Of a stretch of DNA of 64,000 nt, positions 34,077-43,467 are shown one piece after another (position 1 is the stretch's first letter; every line of letters begins with the position of its first letter). The notes beneath the pieces are model-generated. The model saw nothing but the letters and a program-made list of their open reading frames with translations, did no database searches and was not told where the DNA came from. Source of the stretch: Photobacterium gaetbulicola Gung47 (GTDB taxonomy: Bacteria > Pseudomonadota > Gammaproteobacteria > Enterobacterales > Vibrionaceae). A program made the translations under genes and the position numbers. Location: contig CP005974.1 of assembly GCA_000940995.1 (NCBI GenBank), forward strand, positions 434,001 through 498,000. Direction: 5' to 3'.

Positions 34077-36407
34077 TTACTTCTTCTTGGCGTTGGCAAA
34101 CGCGGCAGCAAAAGCCCCGCCCATCGCGCTGTTGCCCGACTGACGGTCTTGGCGCTGGCGAGACGATTGGTTGCGCGAGTTGCCCTGAGGACGGGTTTGC
34201 TGCGGTTTGCGGGCCGGCTTGCTGTCCTGGCCTGGCTCGTCGCCCAGGCGCATCGACATCCCGATTCGGTTGCGTTGCAGATCGACTTCCATCACCTTGA
34301 CCTTGACGATATCACCGGCCTTGACCACTTCGCGCGGGTCAGACACGAACTTGTCCGACAGCGCGGAGATATGTACCAGGCCATCCTGATGGACACCGAC
34401 ATCGACAAAGGCCCCGAAGTTGGTGACGTTGGTGATCACCCCTTCCAGCACCATACCCGGGATCAGATCTTTAACCTCGTTGACCCCTTCGGCGAAGGTG
34501 GCAGTCTTGAATTCCGGGCGCGGATCGCGGCCCGGCTTGTCGAGCTCGCTGATGATATCGGTTACCGTCGGCAGACCGAATTTCTCATCGGTATAGTCAG
34601 CGGCCTTGATGCTGCGTAGGAACTCGGTGTTGCCGATAATGGCATCGAGCGCCTTGTCGTTGGCTGCGGCGATGTTCTTGACCACGGCATAGGACTCAGG
34701 GTGAACCGCCGAGCTATCAAGCGGGTTCTTGCCCCCCATGATACGCAGGAAACCGGCACACTGCTCGAATGCCTTCGGCCCGAGGCGCGCGACTTTCTTC
34801 AGCGTGGTGCGGCTGTCGAACCGGCCGTTCTCATCACGGTAGTTCACGATGTTCTGGGCGATGGTGCCGTTCAGGCCAGCCACGCGGGTTAGTAGCGCAG
34901 GGGATGCGGTATTCACATCAACGCCGACGGCGTTTACGCAGTCCTCGACCACGGCATCCAGGCGCTTGGCCAGCATGCTCTGGCTGACATCATGCTGGTA
35001 CTGGCCCACACCGATGGATTTCGGATCGATCTTCACCAGCTCGGCCAGCGGGTCTTGCAGGCGGCGACCGATAGACACCGCGCCGCGCAGTGATACATCC
35101 AGTTGCGGGAATTCGTTGGCAGCCAGCTCTGACGCCGAGTAAACCGATGCGCCTGCTTCACTGACCATTACGCTCTGGATCTTGAGGTTGTTGTCCTTGA
35201 GCAGGGTGGCCACAAAGCTGTCTGTTTCACGTGAAGCAGTACCGTTACCGATCGCAATCAAATCAACGTTGTGCTTGTTCAGCAGTGCCAGCAAGGTGGC
35301 TTCGGCTTCGGCCACCCGGGCACGGGCGGTGTGCGGGTAGATTGTGGCGGTATCCAGCAGCTTGCCGGTCGCATCGACAACCGCCACCTTACAGCCGGTA
35401 CGCAGGCCCGGGTCAAGCGCCAGCGTGACACGCGGGCCGGCAGGCGCGGCCATCAGTAAGTCTTTCAAGTTGTCGGCAAACACCTGCATGGCGCCGTCTT
35501 CGGCTTTTTCCCTCAGTGCTGCCATCAGCTCGGTTTCCAGGTGCATGGCAATCTTGATCCGCCATGCCCAGCTGATCACCTGCTTGCGCCAGGTATCAGC
35601 CGGCTGGGTACCCAGTTTCACACCGAGGTGGTCGGCAATCATCACTTCGCAGTAGGAGCCGCGCACGCCTTCTTCCTGGTTTGGATCGGCGTTGAGGCTG
35701 ATCTGCAAAAAGCCTTCGTTGCGACCGCGGAACAAGGCCAAGGCGCGGTGGGAAGGAATATTCTTGAATAGTTCGTTGTACTCGAAATAGTCTTTGAACT
35801 TGGCGCCTTCTTGCTCCTTGCCTTCCACTACGCGCGAGGTCAGTTCGGCTTGGGAGAGTAGGTGGCGGCGGATTTTCTCCAGCAGGGTCGCATCTTCGGC
35901 AAAACGTTCCATCAAGATAGCGCGGGCACCGTCGAGCACGGCCTTGGTATCGGCAAAGCCCTTGTCGGCATCGACATAGGCAGCGGCACTGTCTTCCGGT
36001 ATCTGGCTCGGATCGCTCCATAGCGAGTCGGCCAACGGCTCAATGCCTGCTTCAATGGCGATTTGCCCTTTGGTACGGCGCTTGGGCTTGTAGGGCAGAT
36101 AGAGATCTTCAAGGCGGGTCTTGCTGTCGGCACCTTTGATCGCCGCTTCGAGCTCGGCGGTTAGCTTGCCCTGCTCGGTAATGGACTTGATGATCACCTG
36201 GCGACGGTCTTCGAGCTCGCGCAGGTAGCCGAGGCGAGATTCCAGGTTGCGGAGCTGGGTATCATCCAGCCCGCCGGTCACTTCCTTACGGTAACGGGCC
36301 ACGAAAGGCACGGTATTACCGTCATCGAGCAAAGTGATTGCGGCCGTGACTTGTTCTTGGCGAACATTCAGCTCATTGGCAATCATCTGGTTGATCGTAT
36401 TGCTCAT
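34077..36407 (-). CDS. tex: RNA-binding transcriptional accessory protein Tex
   Basis: 776 residues (family about 770-780). N-terminal Tex helices with FVARYRKEVTGGLDDTQLR (about 34-52), a YqgF/RNase H-like core (LALDPGLRTGCKVAVVDATG), helix-hairpin-helix motifs (NTASPALLTRVAGLNG) and a C-terminal S1 domain (GMVLEGVITNVTNFGAFVDV). The tail is basic (RKPQQTRPQGNSRNQSSRQR). It acts in transcription and RNA metabolism. In related genomes it lies next to greB, which is interrupted here. Confidence 0.96.
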   Translation of the reverse strand: MSNTINQMIANELNVRQEQVTAAITLLDDGNTVPFVARYRKEVTGGLDDTQLRNLESRLGYLRELEDRRQVIIKSITEQGKLTAELEAAIKGADSKTRLEDLYLPYKPKRRTKGQIAIEAGIEPLADSLWSDPSQIPEDSAAAYVDADKGFADTKAVLDGARAILMERFAEDATLLEKIRRHLLSQAELTSRVVEGKEQEGAKFKDYFEYNELFKNIPSHRALALFRGRNEGFLQISLNADPNQEEGVRGSYCEVMIADHLGVKLGTQPADTWRKQVISWAWRIKIAMHLETELMAALREKAEDGAMQVFADNLKDLLMAAPAGPRVTLALDPGLRTGCKVAVVDATGKLLDTATIYPHTARARVAEAEATLLALLNKHNVDLIAIGNGTASRETDSFVATLLKDNNLKIQSVMVSEAGASVYSASELAANEFPQLDVSLRGAVSIGRRLQDPLAELVKIDPKSIGVGQYQHDVSQSMLAKRLDAVVEDCVNAVGVDVNTASPALLTRVAGLNGTIAQNIVNYRDENGRFDSRTTLKKVARLGPKAFEQCAGFLRIMGGKNPLDSSAVHPESYAVVKNIAAANDKALDAIIGNTEFLRSIKAADYTDEKFGLPTVTDIISELDKPGRDPRPEFKTATFAEGVNEVKDLIPGMVLEGVITNVTNFGAFVDVGVHQDGLVHISALSDKFVSDPREVVKAGDIVKVKVMEVDLQRNRIGMSMRLGDEPGQDSKPARKPQQTRPQGNSRNQSSRQRQDRQSGNSAMGGAFAAAFANAKKK

Positions 36408-36521
36408 CCGTTCATTTCTCTTGTTGTCTGGTATGGGCCCATTCTACGGGCGATTGGCAAGCAGGCAAGCCATCGCATGTTAGCGAACTGTCAGTAACGT
36501 GCGATGCCTCATACCTTGGGG

Positions 36522-36851
36522 TTATCGGTAGCGGATACTGTTGACGAACCATTCTTTTTTGCCCGCTGGCGTATTGACTTCGACGTCGTCATCGACTTCT
36601 TTTTTCAGCAGCGCCCGGGCCATGGGGGAGTCAATCGAAATATAGTCGTTGCGGCCGTAGATCTCATCCGGGCCGACAATGCGGAAAGATTTGGTTTCGC
36701 CTTCGTCGTTCTCGATTTCGACCCAGGCACCGAAGAACACCTTGCCGTCTTGCTGCGGTGAGTAGTCAACCACTTGTACTTGCTCGAGGCGTTTGCGCAG
36801 GTAGCGAACCCGGCGGTCGATTTCGCGCAGGCGCTTCTTGTTGTACTGGTA
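36522..36851 (-). pseudogene. greB: 3' fragment of chromosomal greB (codons 48 to end)
   Basis: The reading frame runs from the element junction (TACCAGTACAACAAG) through RLREIDRRVRYLRKRL, DYSPQQDGKVFFGAW and ISIDSPMARALLKKEVDD to the stop, 109 residues of GreB's coiled coil and FKBP-like C-terminal domain. The missing first 47 codons lie at 50,060-50,200. Joined, they give a normal 156-residue GreB (E. coli 158). There is no proper start codon; an internal ATG would make at most about 83 residues (36522-36773), without the coiled-coil tip that reaches the polymerase active site. It is therefore inactive. Confidence 0.95.
36848..36851. other. Left junction (attachment) core
   Basis: GGTA on the plus strand is shared with the right junction at 50,056-50,059. 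Outside it lies greB codon 49 onward (CAGTACAAC on the minus strand); inside, the sequence becomes AT-rich element DNA. The crossover lies within or next to these four bases. Confidence 0.85.
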
Positions 36852-36852
36852 T

Positions 36853-36898
36853 TAGTTCTACTCAAAAAAGCATACTAAAACTACACACATCAATACTA
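36853..36898 (+). repeat. Left terminal inverted repeat (imperfect)
   Basis: TAGTTCTACT at the edge, then AGCATACTAAAA, then AATACTA. Read inward, the order and spacing match the right end (TAGATCTACT, CAGTACTAAAAA, GATACTA over 45 bases). Probably recombinase arm sites. Confidence 0.6.
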
Positions 36899-37024
36899 TA
36901 GGTTAAACCAGGCTTGATAACTATGAAACTGGCATGCGTGAGAACTATAAACTATATACTAATTGGTATGTTAAGAAATCCTTAGTATTGGTTGAACTAT
37001 GTGAACTCCGAAAGAGGTGCTGAA

Positions 37025-37174
37025 ATGTCAGAATTTTTCTATAGCTTTGAGCAAGCTAGGAAGGCGGCAATTAATCTGAAGATAAAGTCAGTGAAAGAGT
37101 ATAGAGAGTGCGTTACAAAAAAAACGAAAGATAAATCTTCCCTAAACATTGATGCGCGAAAAACGCGGAAATAA
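37025..37174 (+). CDS. Short integrase-repeat-like protein, first of a pair
   Basis: 49 residues from the ATG at 37025 (GAGGTG 6 bases upstream). FYSFEQARKAAINLKIKSVKEYRE closely resembles the first half of the GmtZ repeat unit (YAEASKAAIGLGIQS-EYKQ). It lacks the second half (LPS-P-YADDWVDW). It could be a real small protein of the recombination module or the decayed start of a longer repeat protein. The next gene supplies what looks like the missing half. Confidence 0.55.
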   Translation: MSEFFYSFEQARKAAINLKIKSVKEYRECVTKKTKDKSSLNIDARKTRK

Positions 37175-37191
37175 GTGTATTGAGGTGGACT

Positions 37192-37377
37192 ATGAATTAT
37201 AACAAGCGATGGACGAGTTGGAGTGAGTTTTTAGAGAGCTGTAGTCGATCCTCTGATAGTGATGAGCTGGAATGTAAAAAGGCGCAGCAGTTTAAGCATC
37301 TACCTATAAGCATGACTCGCTATTACACCAAAAATTGGTCTGGATGGCGTGACTACTTCGAAAAAGCAAAGAAATGA
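37192..37377 (+). CDS. Short integrase-repeat-like protein, second of a pair, coupled to gmtY
   Basis: 61 residues from the ATG at 37192 (TGAGGTGG upstream). Two Trp motifs (KRWTSWSEFLE and LPISMTRYYTKNWSGWRDYF) match the second half of the GmtZ repeat (LPSNPDKFYTDDWVDWFSFL). Its stop overlaps the gmtY start (ATGA), so translation is coupled. A good ribosome-binding site and this coupling argue that it is expressed. Confidence 0.6.
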   Translation: MNYNKRWTSWSEFLESCSRSSDSDELECKKAQQFKHLPISMTRYYTKNWSGWRDYFEKAKK

Positions 37378-38669
37378 GTTTCGTGATAAAGCGAGGAGTG
37401 AACTACAAAGCTGGGAAAGGTCGGCCTTCGTTTCGCTTTCCGGCGCTTTTGACTGAGAGTGGTTTGCTGATTTCTCACTTGAGGTTTTTGCATGAGAATC
37501 GTTACAAGTCTCAATCATGGCTGGAGCGCAATACCTTTGCTGTAGAGCTTCTTTTAAAATTTTTAGAGCGCCAAGTATCAAGCTTTTCATCAGCCACAGA
37601 GTTATTAAGAGGGTTTGTTGAAGCATTACAGTTTGGAACAATTCAAGACGGAAAAGATAACTCTGGTTTGTTCTGGTCTCCTCGAAGAAATGAAGACGTT
37701 AATGTTCTCCTTCGTCATATTACTGATTATTGCGACTACTTAGACAGTATCCATGGAACTAATCTACCGAAGCTGAACCCTTTAAGAAAATCGACTTATG
37801 CAGAAGAACGTATGCAGTGGTGTGCTTACTACAGAAGGCATAGCCGTAGCTTTCTGAATCACTTAGTGAAACCATCGACACAACAGCTTTCACTTGCAAG
37901 AAAAATTCGCGGACCTGAAAGACATTTTGTTGATGTTGAAGCGGTATATCGCTTCCCTGAAGACCGAATTGAAGACTTACTTTTACATGGGTTTGTTTCT
38001 GCGTCAGGAGAGCCGGATTATGCTAGTCAGTTGATCGTAATGCTAATGCATTTCGGTGGGCTGCGAATGTCAGAGTGTTTCCACATATATACCGATGATA
38101 TATCAATAGATCCCAAGTCAGGCTCTGCTCTTATATCTGTTTACCATCCAAGTAACGGAAAGTCTCCTGACGAACGTTTCAGTAAACGAAGAGAGTATTT
38201 AGCTCATAAATACCGACTTAAACCCCGAAATGAGTATTCGAGAAGTCATAGACTCTACGCTGGCTGGAAAGGACCTTTACTTACAAATATTAACCTGTCT
38301 TTTGATGTGATGTTTTATCCAGCAAGTAAAGCTGTTGAGTTTACTCTGTTACTACAAAAATATCTTTCGACTAGACCAGTTTCAGAATTTCCTTTCCTAT
38401 TTGTTAACTCAAAAGGTAATCCAGAGAGTAAGAAAAATTTCCATCAAAAGCATAACAGAGCCGTTCAACGAATTGGGCTCGAGCCCTGCAAATCGTTAGG
38501 GACAACCCCACATGCACATCGCCATGCCTACGGCTATCGATTGGGGCAAGGAGGTTTTTCTCAGCTAGAAATTCAAAAAGCGATGCATCATAAAAGCCCT
38601 GATAGTTGTTTGGTCTACTTGAAACCTTCAGACGACGAGGTTCGTCAGCAAATGAGAAGCGCTCACTGA
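37374..38669 (+). CDS. gmtY: Tyrosine recombinase, GmtY type
   Basis: 431 residues. The C-terminal catalytic domain shows the tyrosine recombinase set: R231 (FGGLRMSE), H380-A-H-R383 (PHAHRHAYG), H405/H406 and the nucleophile Y415 (SCLVYLKPS). The N-terminal half, including ESGLLISHLRFL and the SAM-like segment, would bind DNA arms. It overlaps the gene before it by 4 bases and gmtZ by 1 base (TGATG). As first gene of the trio it is probably the recombinase that joins the island to greB. The family name is from memory of the published gamma-mobile-trio systems. Confidence 0.85.
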   Translation: MSFVIKRGVNYKAGKGRPSFRFPALLTESGLLISHLRFLHENRYKSQSWLERNTFAVELLLKFLERQVSSFSSATELLRGFVEALQFGTIQDGKDNSGLFWSPRRNEDVNVLLRHITDYCDYLDSIHGTNLPKLNPLRKSTYAEERMQWCAYYRRHSRSFLNHLVKPSTQQLSLARKIRGPERHFVDVEAVYRFPEDRIEDLLLHGFVSASGEPDYASQLIVMLMHFGGLRMSECFHIYTDDISIDPKSGSALISVYHPSNGKSPDERFSKRREYLAHKYRLKPRNEYSRSHRLYAGWKGPLLTNINLSFDVMFYPASKAVEFTLLLQKYLSTRPVSEFPFLFVNSKGNPESKKNFHQKHNRAVQRIGLEPCKSLGTTPHAHRHAYGYRLGQGGFSQLEIQKAMHHKSPDSCLVYLKPSDDEVRQQMRSAH

Positions 38670-41600
38670 TGAAAACATTCTACAAAACTGTAAACCAAGC
38701 AAGCAAAGCGGCGATAGGGTTAGGCATTCAATCGCTGCGGGAATATAAGCAGCGCTATAAAGAAGATGAGCGTCTTCCCTCGAATCCAGATAAGTTTTAC
38801 ACAGATGATTGGGTTGATTGGTTTAGCTTTCTGGATAAAGAGAAACGGTCTTTGTATCTGACATATGCAGAGGCAAGCAAAGCGGCGATAGGATTAGGCA
38901 TTCAATTGTTGCAGGAATATAAGCAGCGCTACAAAGAAGATGAGCGTCTTCCCTCACGTCCAGATGTGGTCTTTGCCGATGATTGGGTTGATTGGTTTAG
39001 CTTTCTGGATAAAGAGAAGCGGTTTTTTTATCCGACATATGTAGAAGCAAGCAAAGCGGCGATAGGATTGGGCATTCAATCGCATCGAGAATATAAGCAG
39101 CGCTACCAAGACGATGAGCGTCTTCCCTCGAATCCAGATCAGGTTTATGCGGATGATTGGGTTGATTGGTTTAGCTTTCTGGATAAAGAGAAGCGGTTTT
39201 TGTATCTGACATATGCAGATGCAAGTAAAGCAGCGATAGGATTGGGCATTCAATCCCAGCCGGAATATAGGCAGCGCTACCAAGACGATGAGCGTCTTCC
39301 TTCGAATCCAAACCAGGTTTATGCGGATGATTGGGTGGATTGGATTAGCTTTCTGAATAAAGAGAAGCGGTCTTTGTATCTGACATATGCAGAGGTAAGC
39401 AAAGCGGCGATAGGTTTGGGCATTCAATCGCAGTCGGAATATAATCAGCGCTACAAAGAAGATGCGCGTCTTCCCTCACGTCCAGATGTGCTCTTTGCAG
39501 ATGATTGGGTGGATTGGTTTAGTTTTCTGGATAAAGAGAAGCGGCCTTGGTATCTGACATATGCAGAGGCACGCAAAGCGGCGATAGGATTGGGCATTCA
39601 ATTCCTGCCGGAATATAAACAGCGCTACAAAGAAGATGAGCGCCTTCCCTCGAGTCCACATCAGGTTTACGCCGATGATTGGGTGGATTGGTTCAGTTTT
39701 CTGGGTAGAGAGAAGCCTACTTGGTACCTGACATATATAGAGGCAAGCGAAGCGGCGATAGGAATGGGCATTCAATCCCAGCCGGAATATAAGCAGCGCT
39801 ACAAAGAAGATGAGCGTCTTCCCTCGAGTCCAGAACAAGTTTATGCGGATGACTGGGTGGATTGGTTTAGTTTTCTGGATAAAGAGAAGCGCACTTTGTA
39901 TCTAACATATGCAGAGGCAAGCAAAGCGGCGATAGCTTTGGGCCTTCAATCGCCCCAAGAATATAAACAGCGCTACAAAGAAGATAAATGTCTTCCCTCC
40001 AACCCAAGGACGTTTTATGGTGATGATTGGGTCGATTGGATTCATTTCTTATTGCCTAGCGACATATCTCATCTGAAACAGTTCAAAACAGCATGTGCGA
40101 TTCTAAAAATAAAAAACTCGTCTCAATACAGAGTTACGCAAAAGAACTACCCTCAATTACCATCCAAACCCGAAAAAAGAATAACCAACTGGAGCAATTG
40201 GTATGACGCTCTCGATATTCCAAGACCTTATGAATATGACGAACTAGCTGCTTTGGTTCAAAGGAAAGGTATTTCGAGTTTCGCAGAGTATGCGAAACTT
40301 CGGGCTGAATCCAATGACCCTAGGATGCCAGCTAAGCCAGAAGAGCATTACCAAGGAAAGGGGTGGACTAATACTTATGACTTCTGGGGAACGAAGCGAC
40401 CATATCAAGTTAAATACTTTACCGATGAATGGTCACTTTGGTCGGAGACGGTAAAAGAGTTTCTCAAGTCTGCACGTGGGGGAGATACCAAAGCAAAAGA
40501 CTTATGTGAATTTGTTCGTGAATACATTGAGCCAAATGGCTTTGAAACATCCCCGCTGGAGTTTCTAACACGTGGCTCGACAAACATTCAACCAATGCTG
40601 AATCTGTTTGAACAAGTTCCAGTGACACGAAGAAAAAAATGGGTGTTCTCAATCAATGAATTCTTAGATTGGATTATCTCAAATTATCTTATTTTGGAAG
40701 ACACAGAGACCGGAGAAATTACTCACATCAAGGACGCTAAAAACCCTTTCAGTCACGTTAACTTTAATGGAGAGGCTGAACCTCAAGTTGTAAATGAAAC
40801 AGACAAGATGTCTCTGCCTTATCAATATGTAAAAGCGGGGCGAGAGTGGATATTTCCATTGGACTCTATAGAGAAAAAGCTAAGCTATCGAGATTTAGCT
40901 CATTTGCATCGTTTTTCATCAGATTGGATACAGATCAACGATAGCTCTCTCCTAGATAAGAATGACCCCGACTGCGTTTTCAAAGTTGAAAATGGAAAAA
41001 CCTATCTTTGGTTTCCAGCATACTGGACCTATACGTACTCACTAATGCAACTCCCTGCTAGAGGGATACAAATCGTCTATTGCGACTCCGGAGAGGCTGA
41101 TCAAGAACTCGCCGACTTTAAGAACAATAAAGTCGTTTGGAAGAAAAATAGGACTATGTTGGCTGGCCTAACCAATCGGCAGAGCATGGTGAGTAAGTCA
41201 GCGCAAGGAGAGTTCGGTGTTCATTACACGTCGAACAAAACTAAGTTTGATGGTTCGGGCTACACGATTCCCTTCATGCCGAGAGAGATGGCATATTGGT
41301 TGGTAAAGCTTAGAAAGTGGCAACAAAAATATAATCCACTTAAGGAGCCAACGAGATGGCTTGATTGTGAGCGCACCAATCTAAACGAAGTACAGCGTAA
41401 ACAAAAAGGGGCTAATTGTTTCTTATTTAGAGACTATCTAGAAAAAGAGCCTGGCATATTTGGTGGCAGGTTAACGACGCGACTTGCTGCTGCGCTATAT
41501 TTCTCTGGCAAGAATGATATTACAACGGCTACCTACAAAGGATTGAAATACAATCAATCGATTAAAGAGTTGGAAAATAGTCAAACGATACCGCTTTCAC

Positions 41601-42820
41601 ACTTCAAATCTCCTTACACTCCCCACTCAATGCGCGTCAGTCTGATTAACGCGTACGCCTTTGAATTTGGTATTCCTTTGGAAGTCATTATGAAATTGGT
41701 CGGTCACTCCAGCATTATGATGACAATCTACTATACCAAGAGCGGTAAAACAGGCGCCAACTTACGAGAGAAAATGGAGTTGGGAGAAAAAGAGGCAATG
41801 AGCAAAGCAACACAAACGCTCAAATCGTTTGTGGAACAGCAGAGAATTGAAGAGGTTAAATCACAGTTGGTAGGTTCATCTGTGGATCTACTAAATACAC
41901 TAGGCAATGCTCGGCCGGCCTCCAGCTATCTTTGGAAAGATTTTGGCATCTGCCCTGTTGGAGGTGCTTTTTGTTCAGAAGGGGGCTGTCGAGTAGCCAC
42001 AAAAGCTAACATATATCACCCAGTACCAGCGGGTTATTTGGGAGAGCAGAATTGCTTTCTGTGTCGATTCTTTATTACCGGCCCTGCTTTTTTGGTTGGA
42101 CTTGCAGCCATGTTCAATGAGATAAGCCTAGCCGTAAACACTCAGTCTATACGTTACACTTCGCTTGGGCAGAAGCTTGATGATATTGCAGAAAAGATAG
42201 ATGTCATTGATCACCAACTATACAAAATAAAAGTGGATAGCTCAGAGAAGTCGGCTTTGGAGTCTGATAGACGTGAGTTAGTTGGAGAGCGTATGCACTT
42301 GAACTCGGAAATTGAAACACGAGCGAAGAAGCTAGATCTGTACCTTTCGGACATGAACGCGATTCACCGCCATATACATAATTGTCAAACACTTATGAGT
42401 AACCCTAAAGAAAATACTGAGAATCACTGTCAGCTTATAGTTCCGCAAGAATTCGAAATAGGTTTTGAACTCGATGATGTCAGCTATTTTCATCAACTAT
42501 CCGAAGTTTGCTCGAATGCAGAACTGTTTCACAGCTGTAGTGATGAACAAGCTGTAACGAGACGCTCACAGATGATCGACAAAATGATGGTCGAAAATGG
42601 TATTCAGCCGCAACTCTTCTTACTGTCAGAAGAAGAACAGCTTGCAGTGGGGAACCAGTTAACAGAGTTAATGCTGACAAGGTTGAAAGGCTGGGAGAAC
42701 GTCGACCGTCTCATGGATGGGAGTTTGACCTTAAAGGACTTATCGATAGATAACCAGTTCGATGAAAAGATGATTCGTGAATTGTTTGAGAAGTCGAAAC
42801 CACTAAAAAGGATCGGCTAG
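38669..42820 (+). CDS. gmtZ: Large integrase with tandem repeats, GmtZ type (VPA1269-like)
   Basis: 1383 residues from the ATG at 38669, which overlaps the gmtY stop; the frame is open slightly further upstream. Residues 1-465 are eight near-identical 58-residue integrase repeats, then two diverged copies (to about 580). A second tyrosine recombinase domain follows: H986-S-M-R989, GHSS (H1013) and YY (1021-1022). A Cys-rich patch (CPVGGAFCSEGGC, NCFLC) and a long coiled coil (about 1175-1250) complete it. It probably cooperates with GmtY. I could not place the first catalytic arginine with certainty. Confidence 0.82.
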   Translation: MKTFYKTVNQASKAAIGLGIQSLREYKQRYKEDERLPSNPDKFYTDDWVDWFSFLDKEKRSLYLTYAEASKAAIGLGIQLLQEYKQRYKEDERLPSRPDVVFADDWVDWFSFLDKEKRFFYPTYVEASKAAIGLGIQSHREYKQRYQDDERLPSNPDQVYADDWVDWFSFLDKEKRFLYLTYADASKAAIGLGIQSQPEYRQRYQDDERLPSNPNQVYADDWVDWISFLNKEKRSLYLTYAEVSKAAIGLGIQSQSEYNQRYKEDARLPSRPDVLFADDWVDWFSFLDKEKRPWYLTYAEARKAAIGLGIQFLPEYKQRYKEDERLPSSPHQVYADDWVDWFSFLGREKPTWYLTYIEASEAAIGMGIQSQPEYKQRYKEDERLPSSPEQVYADDWVDWFSFLDKEKRTLYLTYAEASKAAIALGLQSPQEYKQRYKEDKCLPSNPRTFYGDDWVDWIHFLLPSDISHLKQFKTACAILKIKNSSQYRVTQKNYPQLPSKPEKRITNWSNWYDALDIPRPYEYDELAALVQRKGISSFAEYAKLRAESNDPRMPAKPEEHYQGKGWTNTYDFWGTKRPYQVKYFTDEWSLWSETVKEFLKSARGGDTKAKDLCEFVREYIEPNGFETSPLEFLTRGSTNIQPMLNLFEQVPVTRRKKWVFSINEFLDWIISNYLILEDTETGEITHIKDAKNPFSHVNFNGEAEPQVVNETDKMSLPYQYVKAGREWIFPLDSIEKKLSYRDLAHLHRFSSDWIQINDSSLLDKNDPDCVFKVENGKTYLWFPAYWTYTYSLMQLPARGIQIVYCDSGEADQELADFKNNKVVWKKNRTMLAGLTNRQSMVSKSAQGEFGVHYTSNKTKFDGSGYTIPFMPREMAYWLVKLRKWQQKYNPLKEPTRWLDCERTNLNEVQRKQKGANCFLFRDYLEKEPGIFGGRLTTRLAAALYFSGKNDITTATYKGLKYNQSIKELENSQTIPLSHFKSPYTPHSMRVSLINAYAFEFGIPLEVIMKLVGHSSIMMTIYYTKSGKTGANLREKMELGEKEAMSKATQTLKSFVEQQRIEEVKSQLVGSSVDLLNTLGNARPASSYLWKDFGICPVGGAFCSEGGCRVATKANIYHPVPAGYLGEQNCFLCRFFITGPAFLVGLAAMFNEISLAVNTQSIRYTSLGQKLDDIAEKIDVIDHQLYKIKVDSSEKSALESDRRELVGERMHLNSEIETRAKKLDLYLSDMNAIHRHIHNCQTLMSNPKENTENHCQLIVPQEFEIGFELDDVSYFHQLSEVCSNAELFHSCSDEQAVTRRSQMIDKMMVENGIQPQLFLLSEEEQLAVGNQLTELMLTRLKGWENVDRLMDGSLTLKDLSIDNQFDEKMIRELFEKSKPLKRIG
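38672..40060 (+). repeat. Eight 174-bp tandem repeats coding the GmtZ integrase-repeat array
   Basis: Each unit codes for a Tyr/Ala-rich helix (TYAEASKAAIGLGIQS), EYKQRYKEDERLPS and YADDWVDWFSFLDKEKR. Copies differ by few bases, so they are recent duplicates or are kept alike by gene conversion. Repeat number is likely to vary between strains. Confidence 0.92.
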
Positions 42821-42821
42821 C

Positions 42822-43445
42822 ATGTCAGAGATTACTCCTGAGCAAGTACTGAGTCAGCTAAAAAAGAAAGCTTCATCTCGAGTACAGAACTCGTTAGAGG
42901 CCGTGTTTACCATATGCAAGGAACAACAAGAGCGTGGATTGAATGACTTTAGTTATTCAACGATTGCCCGTCTTGGGACAGGTCGAGGGGTTCCAGCTGC
43001 ACAGAGTATCCGAAACAAAACGGGTGAATCGTACCGAACTTTAATTGCCAGCTTCAACTCTTCAGCAAAAGACCTACCACGGCCAGCACGAAATACCTCA
43101 AAAGGTAAGATGTACGCTTGGATAGATGAGCTCGACGATCCGGTAGTTAAGCTTCAAGCTAACATTCTCTATTCTCAGAAAAAGGAAGCGGAGCGATTGC
43201 TAAATGAAGTAGTGCCCATCAATCAGGTTATTGAAGTGTTCGATAACGTCGATATCTCTGTTGCGTCGATCAAGCTCACTGAGCTGGAACGAAGCGCACT
43301 GGAGTACCTCATTTCTAGTGAGTTTTTGCGCAGACATCAATTGGAGCTTGGAAAAAATGGCAGTATAGTCTCGAGTGATACTCAAAAGTCTTTTTTCCAT
43401 GTCGCGACCATAGATGCGATAAAGAAAGCATTACAGAATCTATAA
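42822..43445 (+). CDS. gmtX: GmtX-type accessory protein of the recombinase trio
   Basis: 207 residues, starting 1 base after gmtZ. Mostly helical and charged. The N-terminal part (NSLEAVFTICKEQQERGLNDFSYSTIARL) looks like a winged-helix or HTH, with SIRNKTGESYRTLIASF after it; the C-terminal part ends in a helical segment. No catalytic motif is seen. Its place as third gene after the two recombinases fits GmtX. It is followed after 22 bases by greB, so it probably shares a transcript with it. Confidence 0.75.
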   Translation: MSEITPEQVLSQLKKKASSRVQNSLEAVFTICKEQQERGLNDFSYSTIARLGTGRGVPAAQSIRNKTGESYRTLIASFNSSAKDLPRPARNTSKGKMYAWIDELDDPVVKLQANILYSQKKEAERLLNEVVPINQVIEVFDNVDISVASIKLTELERSALEYLISSEFLRRHQLELGKNGSIVSSDTQKSFFHVATIDAIKKALQNL

Positions 43446-43467
43446 CAAAATCAGGAATTACTTAAGC

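Noticed and set aside
38672..40060. Regular direct repeats resembling a CRISPR or satellite array
   Set aside because: The 174-base units are continuous, in frame and code for protein repeats; there are no unique spacers between short repeats and no cas genes.
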